Assembly: GCA_000380225.1 (NCBI GenBank)
Contig: KB904821.1
Span: 2,146,601-2,210,600, forward strand
Length of the DNA stretch: 64,000 bases
DNA from: a filamentous cyanobacterium ESFC-1
GTDB lineage: Bacteria; Cyanobacteriota; Cyanobacteriia; Cyanobacteriales; Spirulinaceae
Direction: 5' to 3'
The notes beneath the pieces are model-generated. The model had not been told where the DNA came from. It saw only the letters and a list, made by a program, of their open reading frames with translations, and ran no database searches. This document shows positions 27,852 to 36,390 of the stretch, piece after piece. Positions within the stretch are counted from its first letter, which is position 1. The number at the start of each line of letters is the position of its first letter. A program made the position numbers and the translations under genes.

Positions 27852-28799
27852 ATGCAACAGCTATCTTCTGGGGCGATCGCGACTTCAGTTTTTCTGGGAA
27901 CTGAAGTTAAAGCCAACTACGACAACGCCCAAGTTGTCATTCAACCCATACCCTACGAAGCCACCACCACCTACCGTCAAGGCTGCCAAAACGGCCCGGC
28001 GGCTTTGTTAGAAGCCTCCGAGCAAGTAGAACTTTATGATGTCGAACTTCAGCAAGAAGTCGGGGTAAAAGTACCCATTTATACCGCCGACGCGATCGCC
28101 TCAACTCTCGGCGGCCAAACCGTTAGCAGCGAAACCATGCTAGAGCAAACCCAAAGCCGCATGGCTCAGTATATCCGGGATGGTAAGTTCGCGATCGCCC
28201 TAGGAGGAGAACACAGCATCACCGCCCCTATTGTCACCGCTTATGCCGCAGCCCTGACAGAACCCTTTACGGTGGTGCAAATCGACGCTCACGGCGATCT
28301 CCGCCAAGAATACGAAGGTTCTATTTACAACCATGCTTGCGTCATGCGCCGCATTCTCGACCTCGGCTTGCCCATTTTACCCGTCGGGATTCGCAGTATT
28401 TGTGCCGAAGAAGCCCAAATTATTGCCGCCCAAAACATCCCTGTATGTTGGGCCCATGATATTGCCAAAAATCCGCATTGGATCGAAAACGCGATCGCCT
28501 CTATCCCTACCCGCAAAATTTTTATCACCATCGACCTTGACGGGCTAGATTCAAGCGTTATTCCCGGTGTCGGTACACCCCAACCCGGCGGCTTAGATTG
28601 GTACGCCCTCACGGGCTTTTTACGGCGACTTTTCCAAGATTACGAAGTCATTGGTTGTGATGTGATGGAACTCGCCCCCATTCCCCACTGTGTTGTTTCC
28701 GAGTTTACGGCTGCTAAACTTGTGTATAAATTAATTGGCTATCTCGCCTTGAGTCGAGGTTGGCTGAACCTAGAGAATCCTATTGCGACCCCAATTTAA
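27852..28799 (+). CDS. speB: Agmatinase (arginase family)
   Basis: This is a 315-residue ureohydrolase that converts agmatine to putrescine and urea with two Mn2+ ions. The metal-binding motifs of the arginase fold are present: GGEHSIT near residue 118, DAHGDLR near 142 (with the following YNHACVMR segment), and TIDLDGLDSSVIPGVGTPQPGG near 225. It keeps the agmatinase-type loop rather than an arginase one, but assignment between agmatinase and related guanidino-hydrolases (now known in cyanobacteria) rests on overall resemblance. Confidence 0.9.
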   Translation: MQQLSSGAIATSVFLGTEVKANYDNAQVVIQPIPYEATTTYRQGCQNGPAALLEASEQVELYDVELQQEVGVKVPIYTADAIASTLGGQTVSSETMLEQTQSRMAQYIRDGKFAIALGGEHSITAPIVTAYAAALTEPFTVVQIDAHGDLRQEYEGSIYNHACVMRRILDLGLPILPVGIRSICAEEAQIIAAQNIPVCWAHDIAKNPHWIENAIASIPTRKIFITIDLDGLDSSVIPGVGTPQPGGLDWYALTGFLRRLFQDYEVIGCDVMELAPIPHCVVSEFTAAKLVYKLIGYLALSRGWLNLENPIATPI

Positions 28800-28868
28800 C
28801 CCAGCGCCTATCTATCTATGTTGTTGTGTCGTTTCTCTACACCCCATCTTTAGAATAACCAGGGAACT

Positions 28869-29423
28869 ATGAATCAGTTTGGTCAAACAAAACCCCTTTC
28901 TGTTGGCGATCGCGCCCCCGATTTCGAGTTACCCGGAGTTGATAGCGAAGTTCACCATCTCACCCCCTATTGCCAGAAATACCAAGCTGTCGCCACAATT
29001 TTTCTAAGTAACACTTGTCCCATTGTCCAAGGGTATCTCGAACGACTCAAGCACCTGCAAAACGAGTTTCAGTCCCAAGGGGTAGTTTTCATCGGCATTA
29101 ACGCCAACGACACCGACAAAGCCCCCCAAGACAGCTTTGAGAAGATGAAAACCTTTGCCACCGAACACGACCTCAATTTTCCTTATCTGCGCGACCCCAG
29201 TCAAGATGTAGCCCGCAGTTTCGGCGCAACGGTTACCCCCGAAGTCTTTTTACTCGATCGCCAGGGCTTTGTTCGCTACCACGGCGCGATCGACGACAAC
29301 CCCCAATCCCCGGAAACAGTACAAGAGTTCTATCTGCGAGACGCGATCGCGGCGTTGCTCGCCAATCGCGATTTTACCCCCCAGTCTACCGAGGCGATCG
29401 GTTGTGCGTTGCAATGGCGGTAG
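28869..29423 (+). CDS. Thioredoxin-fold redoxin (AhpC/TSA-like)
   Basis: This is a 184-residue cytosolic thioredoxin-fold protein with the peroxiredoxin-like N-terminus GDRAPDFELPGVD, an active-site NTCPIVQ with a single cysteine near residue 54, the cis-proline stretch TVTPEVFLLD, and a second conserved cysteine in the C-terminal AIGCALQW. This two-cysteine pattern defines a group of redoxin proteins of uncertain substrate. An AGGGA sequence precedes the ATG by 5 bases. It follows agmatinase by 69 bases; linkage in function is not evident. Confidence 0.85.
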   Translation: MNQFGQTKPLSVGDRAPDFELPGVDSEVHHLTPYCQKYQAVATIFLSNTCPIVQGYLERLKHLQNEFQSQGVVFIGINANDTDKAPQDSFEKMKTFATEHDLNFPYLRDPSQDVARSFGATVTPEVFLLDRQGFVRYHGAIDDNPQSPETVQEFYLRDAIAALLANRDFTPQSTEAIGCALQWR

Positions 29424-29570
29424 TTATTTCAGTTATCAGTAATCAGTCATCAGTTTTTTGGGCAATCGGCAATCGGCAATCGCCTTGTAGGGGCGGGGTT
29501 TCCCCGCCCAACAACCAACAACAAAGGACAAAGAACCAATGACCAATGACCAATGACAAATAACCAAAGT
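29424..29570. repeat. Repeat-filled spacer before pyrH
   Basis: In order: a CAGTTATCAGTAATCAGTCATCAG stretch-type short repeat, CAATCGG units, the 20-base GC palindrome (29490-29509), then AACAACCAACAAC and ACCAATG heptamers to 29563. These are the same modules that fill other spacers in the window. Confidence 0.8.
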
Positions 29571-29572
29571 AA

Positions 29573-30878
<1,306 letters not shown>

Positions 30879-30907
30879 CGCAATTAATCCACAATTCCCG
30901 AAGATTT

Positions 30908-32041
30908 ATGTCTATGTTTGACTGCATTATTGTCGGAGCCGGCCCTGCTGGGAGCAGCGCAGCGTATCATTTAGCCAAGCGCGGCCATAGCGTTATTATG
31001 CTCGAAAAAGCTGCTTTTCCTCGGTATAAGCCCTGTGGTGGTGGGGTTTCCCCGGCTGTACAAGAATGGTTTGATTTTGACTTTGCTCCTGCGATCGCCG
31101 CTAAAGTCGATCGGGTTGGCTTTACTTGGAAGTTGGGCGATCCGGTGTCAACGAACTTGAAAACACAACCGATGTGGATGGTTCAACGAGAGGTTTTCGA
31201 CAAATTTTTAGTCGATAAAGCCACCGAACAAGGGGCAACCCTACAAGACCAAACTACCGTCAATGGGATTAAGTTTAACGGTTCGGCGTGGCAAGTCAGC
31301 ACAGACAAAGACCCCATCGAAGCTAAATATCTCATTGCCGCCGATGGTGCAAAAGGAAATTGTGCGAATTGGTTGGGGTTGAAAAGCAGCCCCAATCATA
31401 TCTCTATGGTCTTAGACCTGCCCGAAGCACCCCAAGCCACTAATATTGCCAATTTTGACTTTGGTTCCCTTAAAAATGGCTTTATTTGGCGCTTTCCCAA
31501 TGGCGATCGCACTTCGATTAGTGCCGCAATTCTCGCAAACCCCAAGGGCAAACCCCAAGAAGTACAAAAGCAAATTAGTAAATACGCCCAAGCCATTGGC
31601 CTCGACCCCTCTCGCGGTCAAATGTACGAACATCCCTTGTCCTTGTGGTCGGATAACAAGCCTTTACACGGACAAAATGCCTTAGTCGTCGGGGATGCCG
31701 CCGGAATTACCGACCCCCTACTCGCAGAAGGCATCCGTCCGTCTATGTTTACCGGAGTCAAAGCCGCCGCCGCCATTGCCAACGCGATCGCCGGAGACAG
31801 CAGCGCCCTCCCCGAATATAGCAGCATCGTCCACCAAGCTTGGGGCGAAGAATACGTCTGGGCGCAACGGCTTTCTGGCTTGTTCTTTAAGCTGCCGGGA
31901 GTGGCGTACAAAGTGGGGGTCAAACGTCCCACTGCTGCCCAAATTATGAGTCAAATTCTCTGCGGCCAAACTCGCTATACCGACATCACCGACAAGGCGA
32001 TCAAAACCCTCAAACGCAGCTTTTTACCGGGACAAGGGTGA
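30908..32041 (+). CDS. Geranylgeranyl-reductase-family FAD oxidoreductase
   Basis: This is a 377-residue flavoprotein. An FAD-binding GxGxxG motif (IIVGAGPAGSSAAYHLAKRG) opens the protein, with LEKAAFPRYKPCGGG near residue 35 typical of the GG-reductase family, AADGAKG near 145, and VVGDAAGITDPLLAEGIRPSM near 262. It is shorter than chlorophyll-pathway ChlP and could be a paralogue acting on another prenyl chain. It lies 29 bases after frr and may be read from the same transcript. Repeats begin right after its stop. Confidence 0.88.
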   Translation: MSMFDCIIVGAGPAGSSAAYHLAKRGHSVIMLEKAAFPRYKPCGGGVSPAVQEWFDFDFAPAIAAKVDRVGFTWKLGDPVSTNLKTQPMWMVQREVFDKFLVDKATEQGATLQDQTTVNGIKFNGSAWQVSTDKDPIEAKYLIAADGAKGNCANWLGLKSSPNHISMVLDLPEAPQATNIANFDFGSLKNGFIWRFPNGDRTSISAAILANPKGKPQEVQKQISKYAQAIGLDPSRGQMYEHPLSLWSDNKPLHGQNALVVGDAAGITDPLLAEGIRPSMFTGVKAAAAIANAIAGDSSALPEYSSIVHQAWGEEYVWAQRLSGLFFKLPGVAYKVGVKRPTAAQIMSQILCGQTRYTDITDKAIKTLKRSFLPGQG

Positions 32042-32150
32042 TTTTCAGTCATCAGCATCTAAGGGGCAGCTTTGCTGTGGGCAGCTTTGCTGTAGGCAGT
32101 GGGCAGCGCGTGCTGTAGGCAATCATTATGTAGGGGCTGGGTTTCCCTGC

Positions 32151-32291
32151 CCAACAACCAATAACCAATAACCAACAACCAACAACCAATAACCAACAAC
32201 CAATAACCAACAACCAACAACCAACAACCAACAACCAACAACCAATAACCAACAACCAACAACCAACAACCAACAACCAACAACCAACAAC
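32151..32291. repeat. Heptanucleotide tandem repeat (AACCAAC/AACCAAT)
   Basis: About 20 units of AACCAAC and AACCAAT run up to 8 bases before the ycf51 ATG, so the repeat occupies the place where a ribosome site and promoter would be expected. A variant of the GC palindrome precedes it. Confidence 0.93.
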
Positions 32292-32298
32292 AAAATTT

Positions 32299-32853
32299 AT
32301 GGACTGGATTATTAACTCACCCATCCCGACCGATCTCGCGTTTTACGTCAAATGGTCGGGAATTGCGACAATTGTCTTTTTGGTTTTAACTGTTATTGCT
32401 TTTATCGTGAAATGGGGGATTCGGTTTCGCTTGGTAGGTGTAACCAGTTTTACTGCCGTGGTGACCGCCAGCTTTTTTGCCCTTAACTTGGGTTTATTTA
32501 CCCGCACCGTAGTTCCGGGGGCGGTGCGCTATAGTTTGGTTTATGATAATGCTGCCGATAAAGTGGTGATTGCTGTGCCTTCTACGGTTACTGAGTCTCA
32601 AGTGGAAGCCACGATTCGGCAAATTGCTTCTGATATCAAGCCCTATGGCCGCTTGGGCGATCGCAACAATCAGTTTAGCATTCGCGCCCGCACCGTCCTC
32701 CATCCCGAACCGGGAGTTTCGCAACCGCTATATTTAGGGGAAATTAAGCGATCGCTCGATGCCCCCCCAGATGCAGATATTCCGGTTAAACTCTTTACAG
32801 AAAACTTTGCTTTGTTGCCCGATACTTCTGAGTCAGTCGAGAGTGGGTCTTAG
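32299..32853 (+). CDS. ycf51: Ycf51-family (DUF2518) membrane protein
   Basis: This is a 184-residue protein of a family shared by cyanobacteria and some algal plastids, function unknown. Two membrane helices (about residues 15-38 and 48-68) are followed by a soluble domain with PGAVRYSLVYDNAADKVVIAVP near 75 and VLHPEPGVSQPLYLGEIKRSL near 132, both hallmarks of the family as remembered. Heptamer repeat ends only 8 bases before the ATG, leaving no Shine-Dalgarno. Confidence 0.85.
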   Translation: MDWIINSPIPTDLAFYVKWSGIATIVFLVLTVIAFIVKWGIRFRLVGVTSFTAVVTASFFALNLGLFTRTVVPGAVRYSLVYDNAADKVVIAVPSTVTESQVEATIRQIASDIKPYGRLGDRNNQFSIRARTVLHPEPGVSQPLYLGEIKRSLDAPPDADIPVKLFTENFALLPDTSESVESGS

Positions 32854-32925
32854 GCAGCTTTTTTCAGTTATCAGCCTAATCAGGGGCAATCGGCAATCGG
32901 CTCCTCGGCAGTCGGGGGGGAGTGG

Positions 32926-33042
32926 GGATGAATGCCCCAGAAAGTGAGTCAGAAACTTCTGGCTGTAGGGCAGACTCTAGAAAAAGCTCAACGCTAGAAT
33001 ATATCTGGGTTTCAGCGTCAAAAAGCGAATTTAACGTTTCGC
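32926..33042 (+). repeat. Dispersed noncoding repeat family B, copy 1
   Basis: A stretch of about 117 bases containing CAGAAACTTCTGGCTGTAGG and AACGTTTC aligns along its length with the reverse complement of 54341-54465. The first 30 bases also resemble the GGTGGGATGCAAGCCCTAGA part of the 75-base tandem repeat at 47511. Both copies are flanked by CGGCAGTCGG-like and CAATCGG-like sequence. Confidence 0.8.
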
Positions 33043-33106
33043 GCGAGTGTCATCAGTCATCAATCTTTTGGGCAGTGGGTAGTAGGCAGTGGGCAATCGG
33101 CGTGTA

Positions 33107-33218
33107 GGGGCGGGGTTTCCCCGCCCAACAACCAACAACTAACAACCAACAACCAACAACCAACAACCAACAACCAATAACCAATAACCAACAACCAAAA
33201 ACCAACAACCAACAACCC
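33107..33218. repeat. GC palindrome plus AACCAAC heptamer array
   Basis: The 20-base GC palindrome (33107-33126) leads straight into about 12 heptamers AACCAAC/AACCAAT that stop at the ATG of the next gene. Even the first codons of that gene continue a similar sequence. Confidence 0.9.
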
Positions 33219-34355
33219 ATGACTAATAAACAACAAGTTATAACTCAATCGCCCCTGACCAACTTGTTAATTTCCCCTAGCCAAGTGATACGCGGTACAA
33301 ACGCGGTGATTCAGTGTGGCAGTGCGATCGCGCGTTTGGGGAAACGTTTATTTGTTATTGGGGGCGATCGCAGTTTAGCCGCCCTTTCTTCCCAACTGCA
33401 AACCCTGTGTCAGCAACAGGGTTTAGAATTCACCCCGGCTAACTTTCAGCCCGATTGCTGCGAAACCTCGATTCAACGTTTAGAAGACGCGATCGCGGAT
33501 TTTCAAGCCGAAGTGATTATCGGGACAGGGGGCGGCAAAGCCCTGGATTTAGCTAAATTACTCGCCTATCGCTGCGGACTCCCCATCGTCACCATTCCCA
33601 CCTCTGGGGCGACTTGTGCGGCGTGGACTGCCCTTTCTAACATTTATACCGAGGGGGGCGCATTTCGTTACGATGTCACCCTCGATCGCTGTCCTGATTT
33701 GCTAATTTTAGACTACGACCTCGTACAAACTGCCCCGTCGCGGCTGTTGATTGCGGGGATTGGGGACGCGATCGCGAAATGGTATGAAGCCTCCGTCAGT
33801 AGCGGCGCATCCACCAACACCCTGATTATCGCTGCCGTCCAACAAGCCCGCGTTTTACGAGATATCCTGCTGCAAAAATCCGCCACAGCTTTGCAAAATC
33901 CCGGTAGCGAAACCTGGCGAGAAGTCGTCGATGCTACCGTCCTCCTCGCGGGGGTTATTGGGGGTTTAGGGGGCGCACAATGCCGCACCGTCGCCGCCCA
34001 CGCCGTCCACAACGGTTTAACCCAAATAGCCGCCACTCACGGCATCCTACACGGCGAAAAGGTCGCTTTTGGTATTTTAGTCCAACTGCGCCTCGAAGAA
34101 ATGCTACAAGGCAATCAACTGGCGTTTACCGCCCGTCAGCAACTCCTCAAGTTCTATCAAGAAATTGGCCTCCCCGCTTCCCTCGAAGACTTGGGTTTGG
34201 GGGAAGTTTCTTTAGCCCAATTGCGATTCGCTGCGGCGTTTGCTTGTCAACCGGAATCCGATATCCATCACCTCCCCTTCCCCGTGACTCCTGAACAAGT
34301 GATGGCCGCGATGGTTTCGACGACTCAAGTTCCCGTTGCGAGTGGTGTCGTTTAG
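33219..34355 (+). CDS. Iron-containing alcohol dehydrogenase / glycerol-dehydrogenase family protein
   Basis: This is a 378-residue family III dehydrogenase-like protein. The NAD(P) site GTGGGKALDLAK is near residue 105, IPTSGATCAAWTALSNIYTEGG near 126, the metal aspartate in GIGDAIAKWYEA near 182, and metal histidines in AAHAVHNGLTQ near 262 and THGILHGEKVAFG near 275. The metal site therefore looks complete. Substrate is not evident; relatives in cyanobacteria are annotated only to family level. The ATG at 33219 follows directly on a heptamer repeat, so the first few residues (MTNKQQ) may be repeat-derived. Confidence 0.87.
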   Translation: MTNKQQVITQSPLTNLLISPSQVIRGTNAVIQCGSAIARLGKRLFVIGGDRSLAALSSQLQTLCQQQGLEFTPANFQPDCCETSIQRLEDAIADFQAEVIIGTGGGKALDLAKLLAYRCGLPIVTIPTSGATCAAWTALSNIYTEGGAFRYDVTLDRCPDLLILDYDLVQTAPSRLLIAGIGDAIAKWYEASVSSGASTNTLIIAAVQQARVLRDILLQKSATALQNPGSETWREVVDATVLLAGVIGGLGGAQCRTVAAHAVHNGLTQIAATHGILHGEKVAFGILVQLRLEEMLQGNQLAFTARQQLLKFYQEIGLPASLEDLGLGEVSLAQLRFAAAFACQPESDIHHLPFPVTPEQVMAAMVSTTQVPVASGVV

Positions 34356-34420
34356 TGAGGATGGGGCGGGGCGCTATAACCCCGTCCAATCTTAATTTTA
34401 TATTCTGGAATATAACTTTT

Positions 34421-34669
34421 ATGACTCAATTAATCACAAAAATTATCAATTTACAAGACTTATTTCTGAAGGCAAAATATGAAACAGTTAATATGATAGA
34501 ACAAGAAATGGATATTAGCGATCCTTCCTTGGTTACGCCTTTAGAAGTCCTGGCGAATGACTATCAAGAAATTGCTCAATTGTGTAATCAGACTTTAATC
34601 GATTTAATTCAACAACAACAGTCAGTTTTAAATGAAGAACCCATGACTGATTTTATCAACGAGTTTTAA
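34421..34669 (+). CDS. Small acidic helical protein, first of an AT-rich gene pair
   Basis: This is an 82-residue protein, acidic and predicted helical, with no recognised family. The N-terminal half (LITKIINLQDLFLKAKYET) could be amphipathic, and a QQQQ stretch lies near residue 66. The ATG at 34421 is chosen because the longer in-frame reading begins at the previous stop. The second gene starts 7 bases after its stop. Both are rich in AT and free of HIP1 octamers, unlike their neighbours. The layout of a small gene then a larger unknown one resembles two-gene defence or toxin-antitoxin cassettes, but nothing in the sequence proves it. Confidence 0.6.
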   Translation: MTQLITKIINLQDLFLKAKYETVNMIEQEMDISDPSLVTPLEVLANDYQEIAQLCNQTLIDLIQQQQSVLNEEPMTDFINEF

Positions 34670-34676
34670 AAAATTA

Positions 34677-35192
34677 ATGAACTGGGAGCAATTTTTAGCT
34701 GAAGGCGAAAGAGCAGTTAGAGTTGTTCGAGAGGGACTCAAAAAGAGAGGGATTAATGCTGGTGAGTCAATAAAAACTGTATTTAATACAGATGAAGATA
34801 TTCCAGTTTACGATCGATACGAAAATAAGCTCTTTTGGATTTCAGTCAAAGCAGTATCTGGTAAAGTTGAAGACACAGTTCGCCAGATACCTTCTAACTA
34901 TCGAGGCTGGATGTGTGGTGAAGTTGAAAGTAAACAATGGGTAAATCCTCCAGCCGTTATTATTTGGTATTGCTTAAAAACGAATGTCGCTTGGGGTACT
35001 ATTCCTCCAAAACGTCTAAGCACTAAATGGATTATTTTTCCGGATCGCCATGGTGTTGTGATTGATAAAAGGAAAACAAATTTAATAGGGAAAACTTATT
35101 ACATCTATCCTTCTTATTGTGTACCGACTAGCGAAATTTTTAGTAAAGATAGAATCATTGATTGTATTATAGAACTGGCTCACATATCTTAA
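34677..35192 (+). CDS. Unknown 171-residue protein, second of an AT-rich gene pair
   Basis: No family is recognised. The N-terminal helix (about residues 3-25) is followed by DEDIPVYDRYENKLFWISVKAVSG: an aspartate at 41, a turn, then a beta strand ending in a lysine at 58. This layout recalls the core of PD-(D/E)xK nuclease folds, with serine 56 where an acidic residue is expected, so activity is doubtful. Further strands AVIIWYCL and WIIFPDRHGVVID follow. Three of four cysteines lie in the second half. It shares low GC and lack of HIP1 with the upstream partner. It ends 17 bases before the converging CRP/FNR gene. Confidence 0.65.
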   Translation: MNWEQFLAEGERAVRVVREGLKKRGINAGESIKTVFNTDEDIPVYDRYENKLFWISVKAVSGKVEDTVRQIPSNYRGWMCGEVESKQWVNPPAVIIWYCLKTNVAWGTIPPKRLSTKWIIFPDRHGVVIDKRKTNLIGKTYYIYPSYCVPTSEIFSKDRIIDCIIELAHIS

Positions 35193-35209
35193 AAGTTAAT
35201 CGATCGCAG

Positions 35210-35899
35210 CTAAACTCGACCTGCCCTTTGTTTCAAGCTGGCGCGATCGCGAATTTTGATTTCGTTGCCTTCTCGGAGAATTAAATCCTCTTGGACTAAC
35301 TTATTGAAACTGCGAGATAGGGTTTCGGGGATTGTCCCCACAAATGCTGCCAATTGACCCTTAGAAATATCGAGGGTAATGATATCACTATTATTCTCAC
35401 TAATGCTGCGATCGAGAAGATAAGCCGCTAATCGCCCCGGTACTTCCCGCAACGAGAGATTTTCGATAATTTTGGCAAACTGGCGCAAATGACGAGCAAA
35501 CGCTGATAATAAATTAATCGCGATCGCGGGTTGATTCTCCAATAACTTTAAAAACGCCTCTCTAGGGAAAAAGACAATCTCCGTCTTTTCCAATGTTGCC
35601 GCCGAAGCCGGAAAACAGCCCCCATCTAATGCCGGAACTTCAGCGAAATACTCCCCCGCTTCAAACAGCCCTAAAATCTGTTCCTTGCCGCCCCCCGACA
35701 ACTGAAACACCTTTACTTTACCCGATCGCACCAAGAAAAACCCCGTGCCGCGATCGCCCTGCCAAAATAGCATTTTCCCCTTATCATATTGTTGCAGACG
35801 TACCACAGACGCGATCGCCTCTAATTGTTCGGCTTCTAAATCCCGAAACAACCGCGTCGTCTTCAGAAAATTCGTTATTTGTCCTTTGTCCTTAGTCAT
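35210..35899 (-). CDS. CRP/FNR-family regulator, HcpR/DNR-like, beside hcp
   Basis: This is a 229-residue regulator with a cyclic-nucleotide-like sensor fold (residues 15-130, EQILGLFEAGEYFAEVPAL), a long dimer helix (about 128-150) and an HTH_CRP domain. The recognition helix IPETLSRSFNKL has the E-x-x-S-R pattern of FNR, which reads TTGA half-sites. Only one cysteine is present, so it is not an FNR iron-sulphur sensor; the cAMP cassette residues are also not conserved. That leaves a heme/NO-type (DNR/HcpR-like) or other ligand. It is divergent from hcp across 491 bases. Its first seven codons lie inside a short-repeat array. Confidence 0.87.
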   Translation of the reverse strand: MTKDKGQITNFLKTTRLFRDLEAEQLEAIASVVRLQQYDKGKMLFWQGDRGTGFFLVRSGKVKVFQLSGGGKEQILGLFEAGEYFAEVPALDGGCFPASAATLEKTEIVFFPREAFLKLLENQPAIAINLLSAFARHLRQFAKIIENLSLREVPGRLAAYLLDRSISENNSDIITLDISKGQLAAFVGTIPETLSRSFNKLVQEDLILREGNEIKIRDRASLKQRAGRV

Positions 35900-35955
35900 T
35901 GGTTATTTGTCCTTTGTCCTTAGTCATTGGTCATTAGTCATTGGTCATTAGTGAC
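35884..35955. repeat. TAGTCATTGGT/TTGTCCTTTGTCC repeat overlapping a gene start
   Basis: Two copies of TTATTTGTCCTTTGTCCTTA (35875- and 35902-) and several GTCATTGGTCATTA units cover the start codon of the CRP/FNR gene. Related modules (GACAAAGGACTAATGACCAA) lie at 47788-47816, 51264-51290 and 57618-57645. Confidence 0.8.
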
Positions 35956-36045
35956 AAGTTAAGCTAAAAACCTTTATATCAACGAAATCTCGCAACCCAA
36001 TCTTAAATTTCAGGAAATGACGATTTAACGGGCGCGATCGCGACG

Positions 36046-36084
36046 AACATAACAGTTGTTATGTTCGCCATAACAACCGTTATG
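36046..36084. promoter_or_regulatory. Paired inverted repeats AACATAACA-GT-TGTTATGTT and CATAAC-N4-GTTATG
   Basis: The first site (36046-36065) has perfect 9-base arms with a 2-base centre; the second (36069-36084) shares the CATAAC/GTTATG arms with a 4-base centre. They lie 3 bases apart, about 150 bases upstream of the CRP/FNR start. They look like operator sites for a dimeric regulator or a structured leader. Confidence 0.55.
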
Positions 36085-36167
36085 TTATCCCGTAAGGCTG
36101 ACAATACCTATCCTACGCCTGAAACTTCTCAATCTAGTCTGCGAAGGCGGACTTTGCCGTGTTGGTT

Positions 36168-36250
36168 CCCCAGATTTTAATCTGCGGGCGGGCTGTCGGT
36201 TTTTATTTAGAATTACTATATTAGCCCCGGATTTTAATCCGCAGGCGGGT
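36168..36250. repeat. Twin GATTTTAATC-centred short repeats
   Basis: CCCAGATTTTAATCTGCGGG (36169 onward) and CCCGGATTTTAATCCGCAGG (36226 onward) share a palindromic centre and the following GCGGG. The changes are compensating (AGA/TCT versus GGA/TCC), so pairing is kept in both. Confidence 0.65.
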
Positions 36251-36295
36251 CAACGCCTCCACAACAACCAACAACAAACAACAAAATTCCCCCAC

Positions 36296-36309
36296 TTGAC
36301 TTAAGTCAA
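36296..36309. promoter_or_regulatory. FNR/HcpR-type operator TTGACTTAAGTCAA upstream of hcp
   Basis: This is a perfect 14-base palindrome matching TTGAC-N4-GTCAA. A -10-like TAAAGT lies at 36333-36338, placing the operator centre about 42 bases before the predicted transcription start, the class II activator geometry of FNR-family proteins. Confidence 0.75.
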
Positions 36310-36390
36310 AGACACCTCCTAGGGGTCAGACCTAAAGTAAAAGCATAAAGGCAGAGAAATGACCTCTCAAACCCAAAAGGAGTCAGACAG

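Noticed and set aside
32052-32324. Long frames of LLVVGCW/LLVIGYW repeats across the heptamer arrays (also at 33060-33248 and 59182-59548)
   Set aside because: They are translations of the AACCAAC/AACCAAT tandem repeat, open only because the 7-base unit has no stop on that strand.
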